Assembly (NCBI RefSeq): GCF_029958905.1
Contig: NZ_CP124614.1
Coordinates: 1,364,001-1,428,000, forward strand
From: Vibrio sp. YMD68
GTDB lineage: Bacteria > Pseudomonadota > Gammaproteobacteria > Enterobacterales > Vibrionaceae
Direction of reading: 5' to 3'
DNA: 64,000 nt
Position 1 is the stretch's first letter. Each line of letters begins with the position of its first letter. The position numbers were made by a program, and so were the translations under genes. Below, piece after piece: positions 1-7,613 of this stretch. A model generated the notes under the pieces. It was not told where the DNA came from. It worked only from the letters and a program-made list of their open reading frames with translations, and did not search any database.

Positions 1-348
1 GTTGAGGTTAATGAAAGGCTTCAAAGCTCTCCGTCGTTAACCTTTCCCGTTATTGTGAACAAGAAATGCGTGGGTTTGGTATCGAAAGTTGAGGTGAATT
101 TACACCTCACACCTCAAATGGGGACGGAATTAGAGAGTAACCGAGAAGCCGCCATTTGGAATCGCCCAGTGAACCAGTTAATGAAAACTGGATTTTCAAG
201 GTTGGATTACCGTTTGTCTCTTTTAGATTTAGAACGCTATATTGAAGAACAATTGCCATTCCCGTGGGTGCTAGTGGATGAACAGGGGGTCTACAAAGGG
301 ATTTTAGAGTTGGAAGCTGCAATGAACTATCTACTACAGAAACATTGA
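1..348 (+). CDS. CBS-domain protein, C-terminal part (5' end outside window)
   Basis: The frame is open from the first base of the window to TGA at 346-348, so this is the last 115 residues of a longer protein. The visible part looks like a tandem CBS (cystathionine-beta-synthase) module: a first half-site around FPVIVNKKCVGLVS and a second one that starts at PVNQLMKTGF and ends in FPWVLVDEQGVYKGILELE. Such C-terminal CBS pairs regulate ClC chloride channels, Mg transporters and other proteins by binding adenosyl ligands. A ClC-type channel is my best guess, but no membrane segment lies inside the window, so the parent family is not shown. Confidence 0.6.
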   Translation, partial: VEVNERLQSSPSLTFPVIVNKKCVGLVSKVEVNLHLTPQMGTELESNREAAIWNRPVNQLMKTGFSRLDYRLSLLDLERYIEEQLPFPWVLVDEQGVYKGILELEAAMNYLLQKH

Positions 349-381
349 CCAATGCACTCTGACCCATTCACATTGAACTAT

Positions 382-412
382 TTACCACATAGAACTACTT
401 ACCACATAGAAC
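382..412. repeat. Two copies of a 14-bp direct repeat
   Basis: TTACCACATAGAAC occurs at 382-395 and again at 399-412, 17 bases apart, in the gap between the CBS protein and the next membrane protein gene. Only two copies are present and no function is evident. Confidence 0.6.
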
Positions 413-599
413 GATTCATATTGTGGCCTGCAAACTATCATCAGCAGACATAGCTTCCTTTTACTTGTATGAGCGTAGATTTGATATCACAAATTCGGTA
501 TCAAGAGCGGTTCGTGGAGGATTGCAGTTAGTGAATGGGTTTAGGTCTGTTATTATCCTCTGCTAATTATTGATACTTCGATTTTTAACAGTGGATATT

Positions 600-1280
600 A
601 TGGTCAATCACTTGATTTCTCTTTTTCCAGCGATGCTTCTTGGGGCACAACTGGTACTGACTCTCATTTTAGTCAAAGGCGATATTTGCCCTGGGCAGCG
701 TGGGCGTATTCATAAAATGCTACCAGCGATAGGGGTCCTATGGTTAGCGACGGCTTCTTTGAAAATCGAAGCATTTATGGTGGTTTTTGCGATATTCTAT
801 TTTTACTCTCGCGTTCAAACGGGCAAAACACGTGATGCTGGCCCCATCTGGTTGCTATTTCTCGCGAATGGTTTTGCCTTGTCGTTTGTGGGTATTCAAA
901 TTATTCAGCAATTGAGTGTGCCTCAATCATTTACTTACTTTGTTCTGATCTTTTTGCTTGGTGCAAGTTTCTCACACTTATTATTGACCATTGCTCGAAC
1001 ACGTTTACAAGCGTTCCATCGAATCTTACCTGTGACCGTAGTGATTGCTGCAATGATGTTCACCGGGTGTGTCCTAGCGAGTATTTATCAGTTCGATGAG
1101 TCGCAGTTGGAGCGAATATTGATACCGCTAGTGATTAGTTTTTTATCTGTGTTACTGGGGGTAGTGGTTTCGTGTTGGCATTTATTGGCGACTCGCGCAC
1201 CAGAAAAAATTCAGATAGGTCTGGGATTGCTGTTATTGTTATGCTCCGCGACCATTTCATCTCAAGTCATGGTGATTTAG
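600..1280 (+). CDS. Hypothetical integral membrane protein
   Basis: A 226-residue protein made almost entirely of hydrophobic helices; about seven membrane segments can be drawn, for example LISLFPAMLLGAQLVLTLIL, the stretch around WLLFLANGFALSFVG, and a C-terminal helix ending near the stop. Short charged loops such as KGDICPGQRGRIHK separate them. I do not recognise a family motif or catalytic residue. I chose ATG at 600; in-frame GTG (591) and TTG (570) lie just upstream and none has a strong ribosome binding site. The gene stands alone between the CBS-protein end and the DUF4250 gene. Function unknown. Confidence 0.6.
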   Translation: MVNHLISLFPAMLLGAQLVLTLILVKGDICPGQRGRIHKMLPAIGVLWLATASLKIEAFMVVFAIFYFYSRVQTGKTRDAGPIWLLFLANGFALSFVGIQIIQQLSVPQSFTYFVLIFLLGASFSHLLLTIARTRLQAFHRILPVTVVIAAMMFTGCVLASIYQFDESQLERILIPLVISFLSVLLGVVVSCWHLLATRAPEKIQIGLGLLLLLCSATISSQVMVI

Positions 1281-1331
1281 AAGAGGATCACTTTTTAACT
1301 AAGAAATCACAGCGACACTATGAATAGCAAC

Positions 1332-1383
1332 TATGCTTTGAGTAAGGTATGCGCTTTGAGTAAGGTATGCGCTTTAAGTAAAG
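1332..1383. repeat. Imperfect 18-bp tandem repeat (about three copies)
   Basis: Three consecutive units of the form TATGCGCTTTGAGTAAGG are visible: a first copy with a 2-base deletion at 1332, a full one at 1348 and a variant (TATGCGCTTTAAGTAAAG) at 1366. They lie just upstream of the DUF4250 gene's operator-like palindrome. The near-identity of adjacent units suggests replication slippage. Confidence 0.7.
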
Positions 1384-1391
1384 CCTGAATT

Positions 1392-1405
1392 GGTAAACGT
1401 TTACC
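1392..1405. promoter_or_regulatory. Perfect 14-bp palindrome, LacI/GalR-family operator type
   Basis: GGTAAACGTTTACC is a perfect palindrome with the AAACGTTT core typical of operators bound by LacI/GalR-family repressors. It lies 60 bases upstream of the DUF4250 start codon. The regulator and the actual promoter are not identifiable here. Confidence 0.4.
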
Positions 1406-1465
1406 CCTTACTTTTTATCTCTTTACCCCTGAGAAGTTTAACTCTTGCAATAAAGGAGAATAGTG

Positions 1466-1666
1466 ATGGATTTTAGTAATATTACTCGTCTCGATAACGC
1501 CATCCTTCTGGGTATCGTTAATGAAAAGCTGCGTCTAGAATGTGACAGCTTTGACGAATTGGTCAGCACGTATGAAATGGATGTTGAAAGCCTGATTGGA
1601 AAACTGGATGTATTAGGTTATCAATATGATCCATTGACCAATCAGTTTAAAGCATACCAACGCTAA
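1466..1666 (+). CDS. DUF4250 domain-containing small protein
   Basis: A 66-residue soluble protein, beginning MDFSNITRLDNAILLGIVNE, that matches the DUF4250 family as I know it: short acidic proteins found in vibrios and other bacteria, function unknown. I chose ATG at 1466 over the GTG directly before it because AAGGAG at 1453-1458 then has a 7-base spacer. A perfect AAACGTTT-core palindrome and an 18-bp tandem repeat lie upstream. A hairpin followed by T residues, inside the end of the convergent metR gene, probably ends its transcript. The family call is good; no role can be given. Confidence 0.8.
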   Translation: MDFSNITRLDNAILLGIVNEKLRLECDSFDELVSTYEMDVESLIGKLDVLGYQYDPLTNQFKAYQR

Positions 1667-1726
1667 GAGCATTTCCTTGTTTGAAGGGAAATGCATAAAT
1701 AAACAATGACATATCAGCCATTTCCC

Positions 1727-2638
1727 TTAAGCCATCTTGATCCCATCAAGGTGGCTTTTGCATTGAAGTTTGGCGGTCGAAAAGAAGGCTTGTAAGTAGC
1801 GCTTATCTTTCTCGGAATTTCGCGTGGCGGCAAACAGTCTGCGCCACAGGCCTTTGCCTAGAGGTTTACTGCTGATTAACCCTTGCCTAGAAAACTCGCT
1901 AATTGCCCAATTGGGTAGAGCAGCAACTCCTAGCCCAGCGGACACCATTTGAACCAGCATCAAGGTGTTATCGGCTTGCTTCCATTTCTGAGGCTCGACG
2001 CCTGCCGGTTGCAAAAAGTGTTTTACGATATCAAGGCGCTGTTTCTGCACCGGGTAAGAGAGCATGGTTTGATCGCTGATATCTTCTGGTTCGACACACA
2101 CCTTTGTTGAGAACGGATGAGTGGTTGAGGTGATAAGACGCATTTCAAAATCAAACAAGGGTTCATAGTGGACTTCAGATCGGGGTTGAATGTCTGAGGT
2201 GATGACAAGATCAAGTTCACCAGCCACTAAAGCAGGCAAGGGCTCAAATCCAAATCCCGATGAAAAATCAAGGGCTACACTTGGCCAAGCGAGTTGATAT
2301 TCTTTGAGAGCAGGCATAAGCCACTGAAAACAGGAATGGCATTCGATGGCCATGTGTAACCGTCCATTCACATCTTCTTTCAAACTGGCAATTTCATTTT
2401 CTGCTTGAGCGAGTTTCGGCAGTACCTCATTGGCCACTTTAAGTAAAATTTCACCTTCGGACGTGAATTTCACCGGTCGCGTCTTACGCAAGAAGAGCTG
2501 CCCACCGATTCTGGATTCGAGATCTTTTATTTGATGAGACAACGCCGATTGAGTCAGGTGTAGAGCGGTGGCGGTGGCGGTTAATGACCCCGTCTCTCTT
2601 AATGAGGTCAGAGTGCGTAAATGTTTTAGCTCAATCAT
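1727..2638 (-). CDS. metR: LysR-family transcriptional activator MetR
   Basis: A 303-residue LysR-type regulator: an N-terminal winged helix-turn-helix (about residues 1-60, with LTATATALHLTQSALSHQIK as the recognition region) and a C-terminal effector domain that in MetR binds homocysteine. MetR activates metE and other methionine genes. Identity rests on the MetR-like sequence (for example IECHSCFQWLMPALKEYQ) and on its divergent position to metE, the classical arrangement. The start ATG at 2638 follows GAGAGGAACTC, a good ribosome binding site. The 252-base metR-metE gap should hold MetR sites, but I find no perfect TGAA-N5-TTCA element; a shorter TGAAGTTTCA lies near 2658. Confidence 0.95.
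   Translation of the reverse strand: MIELKHLRTLTSLRETGSLTATATALHLTQSALSHQIKDLESRIGGQLFLRKTRPVKFTSEGEILLKVANEVLPKLAQAENEIASLKEDVNGRLHMAIECHSCFQWLMPALKEYQLAWPSVALDFSSGFGFEPLPALVAGELDLVITSDIQPRSEVHYEPLFDFEMRLITSTTHPFSTKVCVEPEDISDQTMLSYPVQKQRLDIVKHFLQPAGVEPQKWKQADNTLMLVQMVSAGLGVAALPNWAISEFSRQGLISSKPLGKGLWRRLFAATRNSEKDKRYLQAFFSTAKLQCKSHLDGIKMA
1729..1759 (+). terminator. Rho-independent terminator downstream of DUF4250 gene
   Basis: A stem of AAGCCATCTTGAT (1729-1741) pairs, with a few mismatches, with ATCAAGGTGGCTT (1745-1757) and is followed by a short T run. It overlaps the last codons of metR on the other strand. Confidence 0.6.
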
Positions 2639-2704
2639 GAGTTCCTCTCATCTTCCTTGAAGTTTCATTAGCTTCTCTAATCTACCTATTATAATTGGAT
2701 GTGT

Positions 2705-2720
2705 AAACATCTAGATGGCT
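2705..2720. promoter_or_regulatory. Candidate pair of MetJ (met) boxes, metR-metE intergenic
   Basis: AAACATCT followed directly by AGATGGCT gives two adjacent 8-mers, each matching the met-box consensus AGACGTCT at 6 of 8 positions. MetJ binds tandem met boxes cooperatively. The site is 66 bases upstream of the metR start and 171 bases upstream of the metE start. Confidence 0.45.
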
Positions 2721-2804
2721 ATTTGCCTGGGTGTTCATGAATATTATTAATAAACAAGGTGAATAAATGGAGATTGTTCATATTGATGAAAAACGAGATA
2801 GTTT

Positions 2805-2820
2805 GGCCATCTAGAGCTCT
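2805..2820. promoter_or_regulatory. Second candidate pair of MetJ boxes near metE
   Basis: GGCCATCT followed by AGAGCTCT matches AGACGTCT at 5 and 6 of 8 positions. It lies exactly 100 bases from the first candidate pair and 71 bases before the metE start codon, which would suit repression of a metE promoter. Confidence 0.4.
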
Positions 2821-2890
2821 TTATTAGTCATTGACTAACGAGCTTAAGAATTATTGGCGCAGAACCAAAATCATCAGAAGGACTAGGGAA

Positions 2891-5215
2891 ATGACAGCAG
2901 CAACCATAACAACACATATATTAGGCTACCCACGTATTGGCGAAAAAAGAGAGCTAAAATTTGCATTGGAACAATACTGGCGTGGTGAAATAGATCAAAA
3001 AGCACTCAAAGAGGTAGGGTCGACCCTTCGTAATAAGCATTGGCAGTTGCAGGATGAGGCAAAGCTGAGCTTTACGACCGCAGGGGATTTTGCATGGTAT
3101 GACCATGTGTTAACGACAACACTGTTATTGGGTCATACACCAAAGCGTCATAGCGATGGCTTCCCCGATTTAGACACAGTATTTAAAGTCGGTCGTGGTC
3201 AATCCCAAGCGAGTTGTGGGTGCAGCAGTGCGGAAGAGAGTGACGGCAACGCTGCTTCAGACATGACCAAGTGGTTCAACACCAATTACCACTATATCGT
3301 TCCAGAATTCAGCCAAAATGATAGTTTTGAAGTCAGTTGGCCGCAACTATTCGAAGAAGTGAATGAAGCAATGAAAGCGGGGCATAAAGTCAAACCCGTT
3401 TTGCTTGGTCCACTGAGTTATCTTTATTTAGGAAAAGAAGTCGAGCAAGATTTTGATCGTCTGACATTGCTTCCGCGTTTATTGACGGCTTACCAAGCCA
3501 TTCTCTCAAAACTGGCGAGCTTAGGTGTGGAATGGGTTCAAATTGACGAACCTATTTTGTCCTTAGAGCTGGAAGAGAAGTGGCTTGATTCATTCAAACT
3601 TGCATACCAAGTAATTCAAAGTGATGTGAAGTTGCTACTTACGACGTATTTTGATTCAGTAGTAGATACGATTGACAAGATTGTTGAACTATCAGTCCAA
3701 GGCTTACACATCGACTTAGCTGCTGCCCCAGATCAATTAGACCTTGTTGTTTCAAAACTTCCTCAAGACTGGATATTGTCTGCAGGTGTAATTAATGGTC
3801 GAAATGTTTGGCGCGCCGATTTAAGCACTTGGGTTGAACGCTTGAAACCTGTGAAAGACAAACTGGCTGAACGGTTATGGATTGGCACATCGTGTTCATT
3901 ACTGCATAGCCCTGTGGATCTGGATTTAGAAGCGGAGTTAAGTGAAGAAGTGAAGTCTTGGTTTGCTTTTGCTAAACAAAAAGTTGAAGAGGTTGCGTTA
4001 CTCGCGGCGGCTATCGATGGTGATGGTAGAGCGATTTTAGCGTGTGAGGAATACAGCCACCCCATTGCTGCAAGACTCTCGTCAAGCCAGGTGAATAAGC
4101 CGCAAGTTGAAGCGCGTATTAACAGTATTACCAAAGCACTATCTGAGCGGAGCGAGCAATATGTGACACGCGCTAAACATCAATCAACGGCACTTGGGTT
4201 ACCTTTATTGCCGACAACAACGATTGGTTCGTTTCCTCAAACGGGTGAAATTCGAGCTCAGCGAAGTGCATATAAGCAAGGTCTTTTAACCGAATCCCAA
4301 TATAATGAAGCGTTAAAAGGGCATATTGCCGATGCCGTGAAACGTCAAGAAGCCCTAGATTTGGACGTACTGGTGCACGGTGAAGCCGAACGTAATGACA
4401 TGGTGGAATATTTCGCAGAGAACCTTTCTGGTTTTCAAACGACTCAATTTGGTTGGGTACAAAGCTATGGGTCACGCTGTGTGAAACCGGCGATTGTTGT
4501 TGCTGATATTGAGCGTGAAAAGCCAATCAGCGTAGATTGGACCACCTATGCACAATCTCTGACTTCTAAGCAAATGAAAGGCATGCTGACAGGCCCAGTA
4601 ACGATACTGTGTTGGACGTTCCCTCGAGAAGATATCTCCCGTAAAAAAATTGCTCAACAGCTTGCTTTTGCTCTCCGAGATGAAGTGTCTGATTTGCAGG
4701 ATTCAGGTATTAATATCATTCAAATAGATGAGCCCGCGATTCGAGAGGGCTTGCCGCTAAAAAAGAGAGATCATAAGCAGTACTTGGAGTGGGCGGTGGA
4801 TGCATTTAAGATTTCAGCGGCCAGTGCGAGACCAGAAACACAGATTCACACGCATATGTGTTATAGCGAATTTAATGAAATTATTGATTCCGTCGCGGCG
4901 CTTGATGCTGATGTTATTACCATCGAAACATCTCGCTCAAATATGGAATTATTACGCGCTTTTGAAGAGTTCAACTACCCCAATGAAATTGGGCCAGGTG
5001 TCTATGACATCCATTCGCCAAATATTCCATCAGAAGCGTGGATTCAAGGCCTACTAAGAAAAGCGGCAGAGAAAATCCCAGCAAGCCGTTTGTGGGTCAA
5101 TCCAGACTGTGGGTTAAAAACGCGCAATTGGACTGAAACCGAGCAAGCCTTAACCAATCTGGTCTCAGCGGCAAAATCGTTAAGAGAAGAATGGAAGGAA
5201 CGAGAAATCGCTTAG
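2891..5215 (+). CDS. metE: Cobalamin-independent methionine synthase MetE
   Basis: A 774-residue 5-methyltetrahydropteroyltriglutamate-homocysteine methyltransferase, which makes methionine without B12. The family hallmarks are present: the N-terminal [18 protein letters not shown], the [16 protein letters not shown] segment, [15 protein letters not shown] at the start of the catalytic half, and the zinc ligands in [10 protein letters not shown] and NPDCGLKTR. The frame runs 60 bases further upstream, but the ATG at 2891 is preferred because AGAAGGA (2876-2882) precedes it by 8 bases and family members start at this residue. A cysteine-rich stretch ([12 protein letters not shown]) replaces the usual alanine-rich linker before MTKWF. 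It is divergent from its activator metR and ends in a clear terminator. Confidence 0.97.
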   Translation: MTAATITTHILGYPRIGEKRELKFALEQYWRGEIDQKALKEVGSTLRNKHWQLQDEAKLSFTTAGDFAWYDHVLTTTLLLGHTPKRHSDGFPDLDTVFKVGRGQSQASCGCSSAEESDGNAASDMTKWFNTNYHYIVPEFSQNDSFEVSWPQLFEEVNEAMKAGHKVKPVLLGPLSYLYLGKEVEQDFDRLTLLPRLLTAYQAILSKLASLGVEWVQIDEPILSLELEEKWLDSFKLAYQVIQSDVKLLLTTYFDSVVDTIDKIVELSVQGLHIDLAAAPDQLDLVVSKLPQDWILSAGVINGRNVWRADLSTWVERLKPVKDKLAERLWIGTSCSLLHSPVDLDLEAELSEEVKSWFAFAKQKVEEVALLAAAIDGDGRAILACEEYSHPIAARLSSSQVNKPQVEARINSITKALSERSEQYVTRAKHQSTALGLPLLPTTTIGSFPQTGEIRAQRSAYKQGLLTESQYNEALKGHIADAVKRQEALDLDVLVHGEAERNDMVEYFAENLSGFQTTQFGWVQSYGSRCVKPAIVVADIEREKPISVDWTTYAQSLTSKQMKGMLTGPVTILCWTFPREDISRKKIAQQLAFALRDEVSDLQDSGINIIQIDEPAIREGLPLKKRDHKQYLEWAVDAFKISAASARPETQIHTHMCYSEFNEIIDSVAALDADVITIETSRSNMELLRAFEEFNYPNEIGPGVYDIHSPNIPSEAWIQGLLRKAAEKIPASRLWVNPDCGLKTRNWTETEQALTNLVSAAKSLREEWKEREIA

Positions 5216-5253
5216 CGAGTAAAGACAACAAGATCGAGAAGGTTCTGGATGAG

Positions 5254-5280
5254 AAAATGCCGCTACGATAGCGGCATTTT
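5254..5280. terminator. Terminator after metE
   Basis: AAAATGCCGCT (5254-5264), loop ACGAT, AGCGGCATTTT (5270-5280): a perfect 11-bp stem flanked by A and T runs, so it may work in both directions between the convergent metE and the secreted repeat protein gene. Confidence 0.85.
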
Positions 5281-5359
5281 TATTTGTATCTCGCTCTATT
5301 GTCCGATGAATTTCTCTTTATAGCGATTTTCTAATCGCTAGGTTCGGACAAAAGGCAGA

Positions 5360-5917
5360 CTACTTAGCGAAGTTGATAATAGGGAAACACTTGAAGAACC
5401 CGTTATCAGCACAGTTAATGATACCGATTTGAACGCCTTCAATTTTTGCTGTTTTGTTGAAAAAGCCAAATTGAACGGTTGATGTATCAGAAAGGTTTGC
5501 TGCACCAATATCAACCAGTGTATTGCCCTCTGAATAGTTAACAAAACTAATGTTCGCACCTTTAACATCGTTGGTTACGTTGACTGCACCAATGTTTGCG
5601 CCAAGTGTCGAACCAGTATTCCAGTTAAAAAAGCCTAAAGATGCCCCAGTCATCGATTCGTTGACTTTAGAAGCGCCAAAAAACCCCAGGTTAACACCCG
5701 TTGTATTGTTCGTTTCAGAAAGTCCAACAATAGCCAGATCAACCCCTTTAAGGTCGTCGACTTTACCGTAAAGAGCAGCGACACGTACACCACCAACCGC
5801 TTGCTCGTCGGGTGCATTAAAATTATTAATCGATGAAAACATCACAGGCGTAGAAGCAAAAGCGACAGATGATGCAAGTGCAGCGGTAACAGCGAGTGCA
5901 GAAATAATTTTTTTCAT
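5360..5917 (-). CDS. Secreted repeat protein, resembles the Vibrio VC2662 family
   Basis: A 185-residue protein with a clear Sec signal peptide (MKKIISALAVTAALASSVAFA, cut near residue 21). The mature part is built from about six repeats of 18-20 residues with a G(V/A)xLGFFN-like core, for example GVNLGFFGASKVN, GASLGFFNWNTG, GANIGAVNVTND, GANISFVNYSEG and GVQIGIINC. This alternation of small hydrophobic and polar residues suggests a stacked beta fold on the cell surface or in the periplasm. Two cysteines near the C-terminus could form a disulfide. From memory it resembles vibrio proteins annotated as the VC2662 family. No function is known to me. Upstream lie two GTATATGCGT direct repeats and a Fur-like sequence. 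Confidence 0.65.
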   Translation of the reverse strand: MKKIISALAVTAALASSVAFASTPVMFSSINNFNAPDEQAVGGVRVAALYGKVDDLKGVDLAIVGLSETNNTTGVNLGFFGASKVNESMTGASLGFFNWNTGSTLGANIGAVNVTNDVKGANISFVNYSEGNTLVDIGAANLSDTSTVQFGFFNKTAKIEGVQIGIINCADNGFFKCFPIINFAK

Positions 5918-5968
5918 GGAAACTCCAGCGGGTTCTTACTATTTTATAAGTGTTTGATGTAACAAACA

Positions 5969-6005
5969 GTATATGCGTGACCTGAGTCGCATAATGTATA
6001 TGCGT
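5969..6005. repeat. Direct repeat GTATATGCGT, two copies
   Basis: GTATATGCGT occurs at 5969-5978 and 5996-6005, 27 bases apart, 52-88 bases upstream of the secreted repeat protein start. The spacing and position suit a regulator binding site, but no regulator is identified. Confidence 0.45.
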
Positions 6006-6143
6006 AATATCGAATATGCAAGCTTCAATTACTGCTGGCCTGAATGCGTATCACAAGTGATAGGATAAAAATTATCATTTAAGAGATGGCGTTCTTGAGC
6101 AGTGTGGTCGATCTAACAGCGCATGTGTCACCTATACTTCAAC

Positions 6144-6527
6144 CTACTGGCACGTACTATTATCAATGTATTGGTCAATCATTAGCTGGCCACGACTGTT
6201 GCGCATTTGTATACGGTAGCTAACGCCCACTTCGAGATTGTTTTTTACATCCGGGTCACTGCAATAGCTGTCTACACTCATTTTCATGATTTGTTGAGTG
6301 GGTTTTGCGCCAGGCGCATCATCATTGTAAACCATCATTATTTCGATGGTTGTACCCTTTGCTCTCGCCCGCATGATTGACAGAGGACCATACTCCAAAG
6401 GTAACTCAGAGCTTAAGACGCTGGCTCTGTTTTGGGCTAAGAGTTCAAGATTTCTTTGTTGATCAGCATTAGAAGAGCAGCCAAATAACATCAAAGAAGC
6501 CAAGGCACCAATGATAACTTTACGCAT
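6144..6527 (-). CDS. gspS: Type II secretion pilotin lipoprotein, GspS-beta/AspS type
   Basis: A 127-residue lipoprotein. The signal peptide MRKVIIGALASLMLFGC ends in a lipobox (LFGC), so Cys17 would be lipidated. The mature domain contains two further cysteines (in SVDSYCSDPD and the C-terminal NSTCQ) that could form the disulfide seen in the T2SSS_2 pilotins of vibrios (AspS), which carry the type II secretin to the outer membrane. I chose the ATG at 6527; the frame extends upstream but would bury the lipobox. The start is one base after the yciI stop, so it is probably co-transcribed with yciA-yciI. The pilotin call is from recalled sequence similarity and genomic position near metE, not from a search. 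Confidence 0.7.
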   Translation of the reverse strand: MRKVIIGALASLMLFGCSSNADQQRNLELLAQNRASVLSSELPLEYGPLSIMRARAKGTTIEIMMVYNDDAPGAKPTQQIMKMSVDSYCSDPDVKNNLEVGVSYRIQMRNSRGQLMIDQYIDNSTCQ

Positions 6528-6528
6528 A

Positions 6529-6825
6529 TTAAAATACTTTCTTAAATGGTTTAACGATGACATTGGCATAAACACCAGCCTCTATGTAAGGGTCTGCATC
6601 CGCCCATTGCTGCGCATCTTGCAGTGAATTAAATTCTGCGATTACCGTCGATCCAGTGAAGCCGGCTTCCGCTGGGTTTTCTGAATCAATCGCAGGCATT
6701 GGGCCTGCCGTCAGTAAGCGACCTTCATCTTTTAAACGCTCTAGCCTGGCTAAATGCTGTGGGCGAACAGAAAGTCGTTTTTCGAGTGAGTTTTCAATAT
6801 CTGTTGAAAAAATTACGTACCACAT
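6529..6825 (-). CDS. yciI: YciI family protein
   Basis: A 98-residue protein, the same length as E. coli YciI, with the dimeric alpha-beta barrel fold expected of this family; [18 protein letters not shown] at the N-terminus, [19 protein letters not shown] and the [11 protein letters not shown] segment are characteristic. The biochemical role of stand-alone YciI is not established. The ATG at 6825 follows AAGGATATAGCC, a good ribosome binding site; upstream in-frame codons are not needed. It lies downstream of yciA, as in E. coli, and is followed at once by the pilotin gene. Confidence 0.9.
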   Translation of the reverse strand: MWYVIFSTDIENSLEKRLSVRPQHLARLERLKDEGRLLTAGPMPAIDSENPAEAGFTGSTVIAEFNSLQDAQQWADADPYIEAGVYANVIVKPFKKVF

Positions 6826-6943
6826 GGCTATATCCTTATAATAATTAGCGAGTTTGTTGAATGATTCGGTTCGGTTCATTCCTGAACAGTAATGTACTGA
6901 CTGTAGCAGTTTTTTTCAGCAATAATATAACCTTAATGTGAGT

Positions 6944-7342
6944 TTAGGGCTGCTTAATTAAACGAGGTCTACCTTTTTGGTCGATTGCTACGTAATTGAA
7001 CGTGGCTTCGCACACTTGAAAACGTTCACCGACGCCATCTTCTTTCACAGGCTTTACCCATACGTCTAGTTTAATGGACATCGAAGTCCTGCCAATTTTT
7101 TTGCATTCACCATAACAGCACACTACATCGCCCACTTTCACGGGTTTCTTAAAGGTAATGCTGGATACAGAGACGGTAACAATACGGCCTGAAGAAATTT
7201 CTTTGGCCAGGATACCACCAGCTAAATCGAGTTGAGACATTATCCAACCACCAAATATATCACCATTAGCGTTGGTGTCTGCGGGCATTGCGAGGGTTCT
7301 TAATAACAGTTGCCCTTTTGGGGCATTTACTTCATGAGTCAT
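6944..7342 (-). CDS. yciA: Acyl-CoA thioesterase YciA
   Basis: A 132-residue hotdog-fold thioesterase that hydrolyses a broad range of acyl-CoAs. The family signature NANGDIFGGWIMSQLDLAGG, including the catalytic Asp, is near residue 27, followed by VTVSVSSITFKKPVKVGD. I chose ATG at 7342 (MTHEVNAPKGQLLLRTLAMP) rather than the upstream in-frame codon because GGAAT is just before it and the length then fits the family. It is the first gene of a minus-strand unit yciA-yciI-pilotin, with 118 bases to yciI. Confidence 0.93.
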   Translation of the reverse strand: MTHEVNAPKGQLLLRTLAMPADTNANGDIFGGWIMSQLDLAGGILAKEISSGRIVTVSVSSITFKKPVKVGDVVCCYGECKKIGRTSMSIKLDVWVKPVKEDGVGERFQVCEATFNYVAIDQKGRPRLIKQP

Positions 7343-7507
7343 AGGTATTCCAAAAAACAAAAAAGCGACCAGAGAGGTCGCTGAGAACAGTTATTGAGGC
7401 ATTGTAGCAAATAGAGATTAAGAAAGTGACGTTATAATTCTGAAGAGTGATTTTTCATTATTGGATTGGCCTGCTATGGCTTGAAATCACCCAAAGAAAA
7501 AACAATG

Positions 7508-7549
7508 CAATAACCAATAACCAATAACCAATAACCAATGACCAATAAC
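7508..7549. repeat. 7-bp tandem repeat CAATAAC, six copies
   Basis: Six consecutive CAATAAC units (the fifth reads CAATGAC) occupy the gap between the small gene downstream of luxN and yciA. The pattern is typical of a slippage-prone variable-number repeat. No protein reads through it. Confidence 0.9.
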
Positions 7550-7613
7550 CAAGGCACAATAAATACAACGAATAATAAAACTAGGGATATCCGTGTACTC
7601 TCCAGCTAGCGAA

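Noticed and set aside
107..367. Minus-strand ORF of 86 codons
   Set aside because: Lies entirely opposite the CBS-protein tail, has no ribosome binding site and no recognisable protein features; it is a shadow of the real gene.
2641..2890. SAM riboswitch before metE
   Set aside because: No SAM-type aptamer is seen; the region looks like a DNA-binding regulator region (MetR/MetJ) as in other gammaproteobacteria.
7508..7549. Possible CRISPR-like array
   Set aside because: Units are 7 bases with no spacers; it is a simple tandem repeat. The same holds for 44071-44112.
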